Below are positions 8,376 through 17,494 of a stretch of 64,000 nt of DNA, piece after piece (positions within the stretch are counted from its first letter, which is position 1; each line of letters opens with the position of its first letter). The position numbers and the translations under genes were made by a program. The DNA is from Marinomonas maritima. Lineage in GTDB: Bacteria; Pseudomonadota; Gammaproteobacteria; Pseudomonadales; Marinomonadaceae. The stretch is from NCBI RefSeq assembly GCF_024435075.2, contig NZ_JAMZEG020000002.1, positions 620,001-684,000 on the forward strand. Reading direction: 5' to 3'. The notes under the pieces were generated by a model that saw only the letters and a list, made by a program, of their open reading frames with translations, had not been told where the DNA came from and did not search any database.

Positions 8376-9428
8376 ATGAAAAATGTTTTGGTTTACTGTC
8401 GTCAAGGTTTTGAAAAAGACTGTGCGGCAGAGCTGTCTGAAGTGGCAAGTAGCAAGGGTTTTTATGGTTACGCTAAAGTAGTACAGGACGCAGGTTACGT
8501 TGTGTATAACTTTGATCAGGAAGATGCTGGCGAGATGCTGATTCAGCAACTAGATTTTAATCGTCTTATTTTTGCACGCCAAATCATTGCGGTTAATGAT
8601 GTGATTGAGTTGGAGCAGGGAGAGCGAGTTGAGTCTTTGTTGGAGGCCGCTCGTCAGTTGCCTCTCGCTGAAGAAATTTGGATTGAAACGGCCGATACTA
8701 ATGAAGCGAAAGCGCTGTCTAGTTTGATTAAGAAATTAGACAAGCCTCTTCGAGAAGGTTGGAAAAAATCTGGTGTGTTGCGTAATAAAGCGGTGGGTGT
8801 ACGACATCATGTCTTTATGCTGGATGGTGAGGCTGCTTATCTAGGTGTGTCCTATGCGGCTTGTCGTAGCGAGTTTCCAATGGGAATCCGTCGGTTGCGT
8901 TTTCCAGCCGCAGGGCCGAGCCGCTCTACCCTAAAATTAGAAGAGGCGCTCTTGCAATTTATTCCAGAGCGAACGCTTGAAGAAGATCTGATTGAAGGTA
9001 TGACGGCGGTTGATTTGGGTGCGGCACCTGGTGGTTGGACCTATCAGTTTGTTAAAAGAGGCATTCATGTTATTGCCATTGATAATGGTCCGATGCAAAA
9101 AGAACTCATGTCTACTGGATTGGTGGAGCACGAGAAGGCTGATGGTTTTAAGTATAAGCCACCTTATACGGTTGATTGGTTGGTCTGCGATATGGTCGAA
9201 CGCCCAATAAAGGTCGCGGAGTTGATGGCTAAATGGCTAGCGAATGGATGGACAAGAAGGGCTGTTTTTAACTTAAAATTACCGATGAAAAAGCGTTATC
9301 AAGAAGTGACTTTGTGCATGCAAACCATAGAGGAGATGCTTAAGAAAGTGGGTGTACGTTATAAGTATCAAGTGAAGCATTTGTACCATGACCGCGAAGA
9401 AGTAACCGTTTGTATTATGGTTAAATAA
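8376..9428 (+). CDS. rlmM: 23S rRNA (cytidine-2498 2'-O) methyltransferase RlmM
   Basis: Ribose 2'-O-methyltransferase that modifies C2498 of 23S rRNA before 50S assembly. The 350-residue protein has the usual RlmM layout: an N-terminal THUMP-like RNA-binding region opening with VLVYCRQGFEKDCAAEL, and a C-terminal Rossmann methyltransferase with the SAM site DLGAAPGGWTYQF near residue 214, WLVCDMVERP, and the catalytic-lysine region LKLPMKKRY. An AAGGA ribosome site precedes the ATG. It follows a pseudouridine synthase gene, so the pair may be a small RNA-modification unit. Confidence 0.93.
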   Translation: MKNVLVYCRQGFEKDCAAELSEVASSKGFYGYAKVVQDAGYVVYNFDQEDAGEMLIQQLDFNRLIFARQIIAVNDVIELEQGERVESLLEAARQLPLAEEIWIETADTNEAKALSSLIKKLDKPLREGWKKSGVLRNKAVGVRHHVFMLDGEAAYLGVSYAACRSEFPMGIRRLRFPAAGPSRSTLKLEEALLQFIPERTLEEDLIEGMTAVDLGAAPGGWTYQFVKRGIHVIAIDNGPMQKELMSTGLVEHEKADGFKYKPPYTVDWLVCDMVERPIKVAELMAKWLANGWTRRAVFNLKLPMKKRYQEVTLCMQTIEEMLKKVGVRYKYQVKHLYHDREEVTVCIMVK

Positions 9429-9465
9429 TCTCCAGTTTATTGTTTCTAATAGCATAGTTTTCAAT

Positions 9466-9504
9466 AAAAAACCTATAAGCGTTTGATGCGCTTATAGGTT
9501 TTTT
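9466..9504. terminator. Bidirectional terminator between rlmM and the L,D-transpeptidase gene
   Basis: An 11-bp stem (ACCTATAAGCG and its complement) extended by A and T runs encloses a 7-base loop. It lies between two convergent genes and has T runs in both reading directions. Confidence 0.85.
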
Positions 9505-9531
9505 GTGTGTTTTGGGTAGGGCAAAAGCGTG

Positions 9532-11202
9532 TTAAATTGAATCTCTAGCGCGAAACGCAGCGTATCCCATCGCTTCTTCCATAAGGGCGTCTCTTTCATA
9601 GATATCATTGCGGAATTCCAGCATGCCGTTAGCATTAGGTACCACGGTGAAATAAACCAAATAAACCGGAATGTAGGTAGGTAGAGAAATGACGGTGTTG
9701 CTTTCGTTTTTCAGCGCTTCGGTCATTTCATTAAACTGTTTGCTGCCTTTGGTGATCTCTCTTGCAAATTCAGCTGGATTTTCTAGTCGTACACAACCTG
9801 AGCTAAACGCTCGATTTTCTGCGCGAAATAGATGTTTTGACGGTGTATCATGTAAATAAATTTCGTTTTTGTTTGGAAACATGAACTTATATTGACCTAG
9901 GGCGTTTCCTTCATCTGGCTCTTGTTCAAAGCGAAAAGCCAATTTTTCTTCGCTGATGTCTTGCCAGTTTATTTTTGTTGAGTCTAGCTCTTTAGCGCCA
10001 ATGCTCCAGCTTGAATACATTTTGTAGCCATGCTTCACAAGATAGTTAGGATCTGCTTGTAGTTTAGGTAGTAAGTTTTCTCTGGCAATGCGATGCGGAA
10101 CGCGCCATGTAGGGTTGGTGACCATATAAGTCATCAAACCCTTGAATACAGGTGTTTTTCTGTCAGGTTTACCTATAACCGCTTTCATTGAAGTGAGTTC
10201 ACCGTTTAGGTGCATGTCCACGGTGTAGTTGGTTAGGTCTACCCAAATGCGATTGGCTTCTAATTCACTGGGTAGCCAGCGCCATCTTTCTAGGTTGTAG
10301 GCAATTTCTTTTGCTCTTACTTTTAAGGGGGTGTTAAGCATTTCGATGGTTTTTGAGCCTGCTGCGCCATCCGCCATAATGTGATGGCGGCGTTGAAAGC
10401 GAATAAGGGCTTCCTTCAGGCGCAAATCAAATTGCTCTTCATTTACTTTTCGAGTTGAGAAACGAATGTCACCAAGCTGAACCAGTCGAGCTCGTAGTTG
10501 TGCAACACGAGGTCCTTCGTCACCTGCGGATAAAGGAACACCAGCATTAACAAAAATATCTTTTTCTTTTTCGGCCAAATCTTGGTAATACACTAGCCAT
10601 TTTTGCAGAACTTGATATTGCGGGCTTCGAGGTGCGAGTAAAGGAAGAGAGTTGACCATATCTGTTGCAGAATCAAAGTACAGAAGATCTTTCCAGTTGT
10701 TATTGGGGGCATCCAGTTGCCAATTAGGGTCAATCAACTGAGGTTCGTAGCGGCCATTGCTTAAATCGTGAGCGTAGCTGGCTAATGCAATAGTCGTAAT
10801 GACATCCATCTCGGCCAATTGTTGAGGTGTTGGTTGCTTTAGGTCTAAGTACTCTTTGATGATGGCGGTGTGGTAATGGATAGGGTTAAGGCCATGAGTG
10901 TAAGACTGCTCAAGTATGTCGACTAATTTGTATATCGACATGTTGATTTTTTTGTCTTGTATCCATATCGGGTCATAACCGCGTGCCTTGTAGACTTCAA
11001 GTACGCTGTGGTTGGGAAGTGCTTGACCTGCAACAGGAGTAAATGCGTTTAATGTTAAAGACACTTGGTCTTTTACACTGCTTTCTATCTGCGATTCACT
11101 TGGCGGTATCACAATAAATTGCTTGTTTGAATTAGATGTGGAACAGGCGCTAAGTAATAAACTGACACAAAGTAAAGGGAGTAGTTTTTTGGCTGGTGTC
11201 AT
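9532..11202 (-). CDS. L,D-transpeptidase lipoprotein, YcbB/LdtD-like
   Basis: Peptidoglycan cross-linking enzyme of the YkuD family that forms 3-3 links. The 556-residue protein begins with a lipoprotein signal ending LLLSAC (Cys20), so it should be membrane-anchored in the periplasm. A scaffold region is followed by a peptidoglycan-binding segment (about residues 240-290, with GPRVAQLRARL and a second repeat half), then the catalytic domain with HDTPSKHLF and SSGCVRL (catalytic Cys near 468). This order and length match YcbB rather than the short ErfK type. Its ATG overlaps the stop of the upstream cysteine-cluster gene. Confidence 0.9.
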   Translation of the reverse strand: MTPAKKLLPLLCVSLLLSACSTSNSNKQFIVIPPSESQIESSVKDQVSLTLNAFTPVAGQALPNHSVLEVYKARGYDPIWIQDKKINMSIYKLVDILEQSYTHGLNPIHYHTAIIKEYLDLKQPTPQQLAEMDVITTIALASYAHDLSNGRYEPQLIDPNWQLDAPNNNWKDLLYFDSATDMVNSLPLLAPRSPQYQVLQKWLVYYQDLAEKEKDIFVNAGVPLSAGDEGPRVAQLRARLVQLGDIRFSTRKVNEEQFDLRLKEALIRFQRRHHIMADGAAGSKTIEMLNTPLKVRAKEIAYNLERWRWLPSELEANRIWVDLTNYTVDMHLNGELTSMKAVIGKPDRKTPVFKGLMTYMVTNPTWRVPHRIARENLLPKLQADPNYLVKHGYKMYSSWSIGAKELDSTKINWQDISEEKLAFRFEQEPDEGNALGQYKFMFPNKNEIYLHDTPSKHLFRAENRAFSSGCVRLENPAEFAREITKGSKQFNEMTEALKNESNTVISLPTYIPVYLVYFTVVPNANGMLEFRNDIYERDALMEEAMGYAAFRARDSI

Positions 11203-11486
11203 TGGTCTTTCCTTTTTAATAAACTAGTGTGTATTGGGCTCGTATCGACTTCCATGAGCGTCAAAATAGTAATGGCTTCTTCTCTGTTATTGCCGCAGGC
11301 GTATTCTTCGGCGGTAAAATCTGTACAAACCTTAGGTCTTGATGCGTCTCCAAAAATAGCGCATCGGTAGTCGTCTAAAAGTTGTATGCAAGGCTCTCCC
11401 GCCATTTTTCCATTGGGCATTCCTGGAATTGGGGAGGTAATAGAGGGTGCTGTGCAGCAAGCACCACAGCCAAATCGACATTGCAT
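11199..11486 (-). CDS. YkgJ-family cysteine-cluster protein
   Basis: A 95-residue cytoplasmic protein rich in cysteine: C3, C7, C10 and C11 at the N-terminus (CRFGCGACC) and further Cys in PCIQL, CAIF, KVCTDF and YACGN. This spacing is typical of the YkgJ/UPF0153 family, thought to bind zinc or an iron-sulfur cluster; its biochemical role is not established. The gene overlaps the L,D-transpeptidase start by four bases (ATGA), so the two are translationally coupled, although no functional link is known. Confidence 0.8.
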   Translation of the reverse strand: MQCRFGCGACCTAPSITSPIPGMPNGKMAGEPCIQLLDDYRCAIFGDASRPKVCTDFTAEEYACGNNREEAITILTLMEVDTSPIHTSLLKRKDQ

Positions 11487-11667
11487 ATTAAACGACCCTA
11501 TTCAGAAGGCGCTAGTGTAAATAAAATTCAGAAGAAATGTACTGTTCATTTACAAAATGACACGGGTGATACAATTTTAGAGTATCAGAATGGCGGGTCA
11601 TAGGGGATAATGAAAAAATATACTCCAAAAAAGCGCTGATGCTGCTTTTAAATACGGGATTGTGCGA

Positions 11668-12906
11668 ATGATAGTAGAGCGAAAAATATTGGTAGTTGAA
11701 GACAGTCCTGTGGTGCTGAAGGTTCTTCATCATTTACTGTCTCGAAACCCCATTTTTACGCCGGTTTTGTGTGCTTGTTATGAAGAAGCAGAAAGTAAGT
11801 TAAGTGGTGCTGAGGAAACGTATTTTGCCGCTATTGTAGATCTTAATTTACCTGATGCTGAAAATGGTGAAATTGTAGACCTCGTACTTTCTCATAAAAT
11901 ACCCTGCGTGGTTTTGACGGGTAACTTTGATGATAAATTGCGCCTTAGTCTTTTGAATAAAGGTGTTTTGGATTACATTACCAAAGACAGTCGCTACTCA
12001 TTTAATCACGTTATTAAAGTCGTTGAGCGCTTAAGTAAGAACCAAGGAATTAAGGTTTTGGTTGCTGAAGACTCTTCTACTAGTCGACTTTTTATTCGTA
12101 TTCTCCTCGAGCAGTACCGCTTCAATGTTATTGAGGCGGAAAATGGTCAAGAGGCATTGGCTAAGTTGGAGAAAGACCCCGATATTAGGATGTTGATAAC
12201 CGATTATAATATGCCGTTGGTAAATGGCTATGAATTGGTTCGTATGCTTAGGTATAACGCTCGGTTTCAGGATTTAGTAATTATTGGACTTTCTGCGGAA
12301 GGGGATAACGCGTTATCTGCTAAGTTCATAAAAGCGGGCGCTAATGATTTTCTTAAAAAACCTTTTTATCATGAAGAGTTCCATTGTCGTGTCGTTCATA
12401 GTCTTGAAGCGCAAGAGATGCTAGAGACAATACGTGACTTGGCAAATATTGACCCACTCACCAAGTTAAAAAATCGACGTTGTTTGTTTGATGAAGGTGA
12501 GCAGCTATTTAGTAATCACTCGTCTGATATGTCTGTGGCAATGCTGGATCTTGATCACTTCAAAAATATCAATGATACCTATGGTCATATTATTGGTGAT
12601 CAATTGCTTGAAGCGGTAGGGCAAGATATTCGTAACGCCTTTCCAGGTGTTTTGGCTTGTCGCTTTGGGGGCGAAGAGTTTTGCGTTGTATCTAATACGG
12701 GTGGTTTGGATTTACATAATATGTTGGAGAATTTTTTGGATGGTTTGCGTTCAAAAGAATTTACAGACGCTAAAATTTTACTGACTTGTAGTGTGGGGAT
12801 GTGTTGTCAGCCTAAGGATTCATTCGAAGAGTTAATTCGTGTGGCCGACAATAATTTATACGAGGCTAAGCGCTTAGGGCGAGATCGGATAGTGTCGGAT
12901 CATTAA
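11668..12906 (+). CDS. Response regulator diguanylate cyclase with two receiver domains (PleD-like)
   Basis: Cytoplasmic two-component output protein that should make c-di-GMP on phosphorylation. Receiver 1 (about residues 5-120) has ILVVEDSP and the phospho-acceptor Asp in AIVDLNLPD. Receiver 2 (about 127-245) has VLVAEDSS, LITDYNMPL and the Lys in LKKPF. The GGDEF domain (about 255-410) has DPLTKLKNRR, DLDHFKNINDTYGH and an intact GGEEF. Unlike the cyclase near 7 kb, it has no RxxD inhibitory motif before GGEEF. No histidine kinase gene is adjacent. A GTG two codons upstream is possible, but the ATG has a GGGA sequence 8 bases before it. Confidence 0.87.
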   Translation: MIVERKILVVEDSPVVLKVLHHLLSRNPIFTPVLCACYEEAESKLSGAEETYFAAIVDLNLPDAENGEIVDLVLSHKIPCVVLTGNFDDKLRLSLLNKGVLDYITKDSRYSFNHVIKVVERLSKNQGIKVLVAEDSSTSRLFIRILLEQYRFNVIEAENGQEALAKLEKDPDIRMLITDYNMPLVNGYELVRMLRYNARFQDLVIIGLSAEGDNALSAKFIKAGANDFLKKPFYHEEFHCRVVHSLEAQEMLETIRDLANIDPLTKLKNRRCLFDEGEQLFSNHSSDMSVAMLDLDHFKNINDTYGHIIGDQLLEAVGQDIRNAFPGVLACRFGGEEFCVVSNTGGLDLHNMLENFLDGLRSKEFTDAKILLTCSVGMCCQPKDSFEELIRVADNNLYEAKRLGRDRIVSDH

Positions 12907-12930
12907 CTGGTAGATGTGGTTAATAGTGAC

Positions 12931-12971
12931 AAAAAAATACCGCGCTTATTCATATGGCGCGGTATTTTTTT
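12931..12971. terminator. Bidirectional terminator between the response regulator and gatB
   Basis: The stem ATACCGCGC with its complement is flanked by seven A on the left and T on the right. It lies between convergent genes, so it can serve both the plus-strand regulator gene and the minus-strand gat operon. Confidence 0.85.
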
Positions 12972-12992
12972 GTCTAGATTTTCAGATGAAAA

Positions 12993-14438
12993 TTAGCCTT
13001 TCAGCATTTTTGCGAGAATGGGGTTAACAAGGCCCGGATTAGCTTTGCCTTGTGACGCTTTCATAACTTGTCCAACAAAGAAGCCGATCATTTTCTTTTG
13101 TTTGTCTTCGTCTGCTGCACGATATTGCTCTACTTGGGCTGTATTCGCATCCAAAATGGTCTGGATTATGGTTTCGATGGCGCCAGTGTCTGTGACTTGC
13201 TTTAGACCTTTTACTTCGATAATGGCATCCGCCGAGCCCTCGCCTTCCCACATAGCTTGGAAAACATCTTTGGCTGTTTTGCCGTTGATCGTGTTGTCTT
13301 TGATGCGCACAAGTAGCTCACCAAAGGCGTGAGCGCTTACCGGTGAGTTGATTATGTCTAGCTGTTCTTGGTTGAGCCATTTACTGAGTTCGCCCATTAC
13401 CCAGTTAGCGGTTAATTTTGCGTCTTTCGCAATGGCATTGGCGTTTTCAAAATAATCAGCCATAGCACGAGAAGACGACAGCACATGGGCGTCATATTCG
13501 CTTAGCTTATGTTCACTTTGGAAACGCGCCGCTTTTTGGCTTGGCAACTCAGGTAAGTTCGCTTTTATTTCGTCCACATAATTTTGCGTCAATACTATGG
13601 GTAATAAATCTGGGCATGGAAAATAGCGGTAATCGTTGGCGTCTTCTTTAGATCTCATGCTGCGAGTTTCGTTTTTCTCTGGATCGTACAGGCGAGTTTC
13701 CTGAATAATTCGACCACCATCTTCTAAAATGTCTGCTTGACGCTCGACCTCAGTGTGAATGGCTTTTTCGATAAAACGGAACGAGTTGACGTTTTTGATC
13801 TCGGTGCGTGTGCCGTACTCAGTCTGCCCTTTAGGTCGCAATGATATATTGACATCGCAACGCATTGAGCCTTCTGCCATGTTACCATCACAAATACCAA
13901 GATAAGTCACAATGGAGTGAATCATTTTGACATAGGCGACGGCTTCCTTAGCGGATCGAATGTCAGGTTCAGAGACAATTTCAAGCAAAGGTGTGCTGGA
14001 GCGATTTAGGTCGATACCTGTCATGCCTTGAAAGTCTTCGTGAAGAGATTTTCCGGCGTCTTCTTCAAGGTGAGCTCGCGTAATACCGATACGAGAGGTC
14101 GTTCCGTCTTCCAGTATGACATCAAGGTGGCCAATGCCAACGATAGGGTGATCCATCTGGCTGGTTTGATAGCCTTTTGGGAGATCTGGATAGAAATAGT
14201 TTTTACGCGCAAAAACCGATGTCATGCCTATTTCAGCATTAACGGCATGGCCGAACATAACGGCCATACGCAAAGCTTCCTTGTTTAGAACGGGCAATGC
14301 ACCAGGCATGCCTAAATCAACCAGTGTCGTTTGAGTGTTCGGTTCAGCGCCAAAACCAACGGCGGCGCCAGAGAATAATTTTGATTTTGTGGTGAGCTGA
14401 GTATGAATCTCAAGGCCAATAACAACTTCCCAATTCAT
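12993..14438 (-). CDS. gatB: Asp-tRNA(Asn)/Glu-tRNA(Gln) amidotransferase subunit B
   Basis: Subunit of the GatCAB complex, which converts mischarged Glu-tRNA(Gln) and/or Asp-tRNA(Asn) to the correct amide form. GatB binds the tRNA and carries the kinase-like site. The 481-residue protein shows VIGLEIHTQL at the start, RKNYFYPDLPKGYQ and YRYFPCPDL, with a C-terminal YqeY-like tail domain ending NPILAKMLKG. Its length is normal. It is the last gene of gatC-gatA-gatB, 2 bases after gatA. Confidence 0.95.
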   Translation of the reverse strand: MNWEVVIGLEIHTQLTTKSKLFSGAAVGFGAEPNTQTTLVDLGMPGALPVLNKEALRMAVMFGHAVNAEIGMTSVFARKNYFYPDLPKGYQTSQMDHPIVGIGHLDVILEDGTTSRIGITRAHLEEDAGKSLHEDFQGMTGIDLNRSSTPLLEIVSEPDIRSAKEAVAYVKMIHSIVTYLGICDGNMAEGSMRCDVNISLRPKGQTEYGTRTEIKNVNSFRFIEKAIHTEVERQADILEDGGRIIQETRLYDPEKNETRSMRSKEDANDYRYFPCPDLLPIVLTQNYVDEIKANLPELPSQKAARFQSEHKLSEYDAHVLSSSRAMADYFENANAIAKDAKLTANWVMGELSKWLNQEQLDIINSPVSAHAFGELLVRIKDNTINGKTAKDVFQAMWEGEGSADAIIEVKGLKQVTDTGAIETIIQTILDANTAQVEQYRAADEDKQKKMIGFFVGQVMKASQGKANPGLVNPILAKMLKG

Positions 14439-14440
14439 GC

Positions 14441-15901
14441 TTATGCTCCTTTTGCCATGGTCGGTGTTTGAAGGTGCCAGCCAGTATTTTGCTGGTACTG
14501 ATGTGCTATGTTAAGTAGCTTGGCTTCGGCGAAATAGTTGCCCATTACTTGAAGGCCGACCGGCATGCCATTCACAAACCCTGCTGGTATAGACATAGCT
14601 GGAATGCCGGCAAGGTTCACGGACAGTGTGTAAATGTCTTCTAGGTACATGGCGATAGGGTCGTTGGTTTTGCTGCCAAGTCCAAATGCGGTTGTTGGTG
14701 CAACAGGACCCATGATGACATCGACGTCGCTTAGTGCTTTTACGAAATCTTCTTTGATCAAGCGGCGTATTTTTTGCGCTTTTAAGTAGTAGGCGTCGTA
14801 GTAACCTTCTGATAAGGCGTAGGTGCCGACCATTATACGCTTTTGGACTTCAGTGCCGAAGCCTTCCGCACGCGAGCGGGTGTACATATCGAGTAGGTCT
14901 TTTGGATCGTCACAGCGGTGGCCAAATCGAACGCCATCAAAACGAGATAGGTTTGATGAGGCTTCAGAGGGCGCGATTACATAGTAAGATGGTATGCTGA
15001 GTTGTAAGTTTGGTAATGAAATTTCTTTTATTGTTGCGCCCAGCTTTTCGAATTCTTTCACTGCGACCATAATGGTGTCAGCGACGTTAGAGTCGAGACC
15101 TTCTCCGAAATATTCTTTTGGCAAACCTATTTTTAAGCCTGCTAATGGTGCGTTTATGTTGACTAAATAGTCGTCTGTAGGTGTTTCAGAAGACGTTGAA
15201 TCTTTTTCGTCAAAACCGCTCATGGCCTGCATTAAATGTGCACAGTCTTCGGCGCTTTTTGCCATTGGGCCGGCTTGGTCAAGGCTTGATGCGTAAGCGA
15301 TCATTCCGAAACGAGAAACACGACCATAAGTGGGCTTAAGTCCTGTGATACCGCAGAAAGAGGCGGGTTGGCGAATGGATCCACCCGTGTCTGTGCCAGT
15401 AGTGGCCAATACAAGACCTGCGGCAACGGCTGCGGCAGAGCCACCAGAAGAGCCGCCTGGAACCATGTCTAAGTTCCAGGGGTTTTTAACGGCACCGTAA
15501 AAGCTATTTTCGTTAGAGGAACCCATGGCAAATTCGTCCATGTTGGTTTTACCCAGCATAACGGCGCCAGCTTGCTGAATACGGCTGGTAACGGTTGACT
15601 CATAAGGCGGAATAAAATTATGCAGCATTTTAGAACCACATGTAGTGAGTGTGCCTTCTGTGCAAAATAGATCTTTGTGTGCGACAGGGATGCCTGTCAA
15701 GCTGGTGCCTTTTCCGCTTTGTAGAAGAGCATCCGCGGCGGCGGCTTGTTCTAGTGCTCGCTGCTCGCTTACGGTAATGAAGCTGTTTAGTTGTGGGTCA
15801 AGTTTGGCTATGCGCGCTAGAAAATGGCGAGTGAGCTCAACGCTTGAAATATCTTTGTTACGCAATTTTTGCGCTAATGTTGAGATGCTTTGTTCGAACA
15901 T
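14441..15901 (-). CDS. gatA: Asp-tRNA(Asn)/Glu-tRNA(Gln) amidotransferase subunit A
   Basis: Glutaminase subunit of GatCAB. It releases ammonia from glutamine and channels it to GatB. The amidase-signature triad is visible: Lys in PVAHKDLF (about residue 76), the cis-Ser in the glycine-serine stretch PGGSSGGSAAAVAAG, and the nucleophilic Ser in TDTGGSIRQPASFCG. The 486-residue length is standard. It lies between gatC (11-base gap) and gatB (2-base gap). Confidence 0.95.
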   Translation of the reverse strand: MFEQSISTLAQKLRNKDISSVELTRHFLARIAKLDPQLNSFITVSEQRALEQAAAADALLQSGKGTSLTGIPVAHKDLFCTEGTLTTCGSKMLHNFIPPYESTVTSRIQQAGAVMLGKTNMDEFAMGSSNENSFYGAVKNPWNLDMVPGGSSGGSAAAVAAGLVLATTGTDTGGSIRQPASFCGITGLKPTYGRVSRFGMIAYASSLDQAGPMAKSAEDCAHLMQAMSGFDEKDSTSSETPTDDYLVNINAPLAGLKIGLPKEYFGEGLDSNVADTIMVAVKEFEKLGATIKEISLPNLQLSIPSYYVIAPSEASSNLSRFDGVRFGHRCDDPKDLLDMYTRSRAEGFGTEVQKRIMVGTYALSEGYYDAYYLKAQKIRRLIKEDFVKALSDVDVIMGPVAPTTAFGLGSKTNDPIAMYLEDIYTLSVNLAGIPAMSIPAGFVNGMPVGLQVMGNYFAEAKLLNIAHQYQQNTGWHLQTPTMAKGA

Positions 15902-15912
15902 GCTTGGCTCTC

Positions 15913-16200
15913 TTAATCAATCACTTTTGGTACTAGGAAAAGACCAGCTTCGGTCTGTGGCGCGTTCGCTAGGAATGCGTCACGGCGGTTTTCTTCTGTG
16001 ACTTTGTCTTCTCTTAGTCTTTGAGTCATTTCAAGCGGATTCGAAAGTGGTTCAATGCCATCGGTATTAACAGATTGCATTTGTTCAACAAGCGATAACA
16101 CGCTGGATAGCGAATGTTGATATTGATCGGCGTCTTCCTCTGTGAGAGCGAGGCGTGCCAAGTGTGCAATCTTTTGCACGTCTTGTTTGTCTATGGACAT
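15913..16200 (-). CDS. gatC: Asp-tRNA(Asn)/Glu-tRNA(Gln) amidotransferase subunit C
   Basis: Small 95-residue subunit that wraps around GatA and stabilises the GatAB interface. It starts MSIDKQDVQKIAHLARL and contains the family segment DGIEPLSNP and an LREDKV motif. It is the first gene of gatCAB and is divergent from mreB, with a 234-base shared promoter region between them. Confidence 0.93.
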   Translation of the reverse strand: MSIDKQDVQKIAHLARLALTEEDADQYQHSLSSVLSLVEQMQSVNTDGIEPLSNPLEMTQRLREDKVTEENRRDAFLANAPQTEAGLFLVPKVID

Positions 16201-16434
16201 GTTCCACCTAATTTTTGATTGTCGTAAATGGCTTTTATTGTATCCCGTAGCCGTATTGCTATAAAGCCAACTGAGTGAAAAACTGGCTTATTTTTAGTTT
16301 ATTGGTTTTTTTTAGGTGAACAATGAAAATCATGGGGGTTTTTTTCAGATTTACGCGGAATCAACTTGCCCATTGGGCGAGCGATTGTTACATTTTGACG
16401 CTGTTCGTATCGTATTATCAGGGTGTAGGAATTC

Positions 16435-17478
16435 ATGTTTAAGAAAATCAGGGGAATGTTTTCAAGCGATTTGTCTATTGACCTAGGGACGGCAAATACC
16501 CTTATTTACGTTCGTGGTCGCGGAATCGTGCTTGATGAGCCATCTGTAGTAGCCATTCGTCATAATGGGAATCAGAAAACAGTCGCGTCAGTTGGTACTG
16601 ATGCAAAGCGTATGTTAGGCCGAACGCCAGGTAATATTACGGCGATTCGACCAATGAAAGACGGCGTTATTGCTGATTTTCATGTTACAGAAAAGATGCT
16701 TCAGTACTTTATTGCAAAAGTGCACGAGAATAGTTTTTTGAAACCAAGCCCACGCGTTTTGGTTTGTGTTCCCTGTAAGTCTACCCAAGTCGAACGTCGT
16801 GCTATTAAAGAGTCTGCGTTGGGTGCAGGTGCACGTGAAGTTTATATTATTGAAGAGCCAATGGCGGCCGCGATTGGTGCTGGTCTTCCTGTCGCTGAGG
16901 CGTCAGGTTCAATGGTGATTGATATTGGTGGCGGTACAACCGAGATCGCTATCATTTCGTTAAATGGTATAGTTACATCGGAGTCAATCCGTGTTGGTGG
17001 TGACCGTTTTGATGAAGCCATTACGACCTATGTCCGTCGTCAATACGGCAGTTTGATTGGTGATGCTACCGCGGAACGTATTAAGACGGAAATCGGTATG
17101 GCTTACCATACAGGTGAAGAATTACAGATCGATGTTCGTGGTCGTAATTTAGCGGAAGGTATTCCACGCTCTTTCGTTCTGAGCAGTACGGAAATCCTAG
17201 AAGCGCTGCAAGAACCGCTTGCTCAAATCGTTCAAGCGATTAAAGGTGTTCTTGAGCAGTCACCTCCAGAATTGGCTGCAGATATCGGCGAGACTGGCTT
17301 GGTGTTAACTGGCGGTGGTGCTTTGTTACGTGAGATTGATCGTCTGATCAGTGAAGAAACGGGCTTGCCTGTCATTATTGCTGATGACCCTTTGACCTGT
17401 GTTGCTCGAGGTGGTGGTATGGCGTTAGAGTTGATGGATAAACACGCATCCGAACTATTTACTGAAGATAATGAGTAA
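16435..17478 (+). CDS. mreB: Rod-shape actin homologue MreB
   Basis: Bacterial actin that forms membrane-associated filaments and guides lateral cell-wall synthesis. The 347-residue protein has the amphipathic N-terminus MFKKIRGMFSSDLS, phosphate loop DLGTANTLIY, the second phosphate motif DIGGGTTEIAIIS and the adenosine motif LTGGGALLREID. A TAGGA ribosome site precedes the ATG. It heads mreB-mreC-mreD-maf-rng-yhdP-nitrilase, a conserved gammaproteobacterial cluster. Confidence 0.96.
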   Translation: MFKKIRGMFSSDLSIDLGTANTLIYVRGRGIVLDEPSVVAIRHNGNQKTVASVGTDAKRMLGRTPGNITAIRPMKDGVIADFHVTEKMLQYFIAKVHENSFLKPSPRVLVCVPCKSTQVERRAIKESALGAGAREVYIIEEPMAAAIGAGLPVAEASGSMVIDIGGGTTEIAIISLNGIVTSESIRVGGDRFDEAITTYVRRQYGSLIGDATAERIKTEIGMAYHTGEELQIDVRGRNLAEGIPRSFVLSSTEILEALQEPLAQIVQAIKGVLEQSPPELAADIGETGLVLTGGGALLREIDRLISEETGLPVIIADDPLTCVARGGGMALELMDKHASELFTEDNE

Positions 17479-17494
17479 AGGTTAGGAGCGCACC

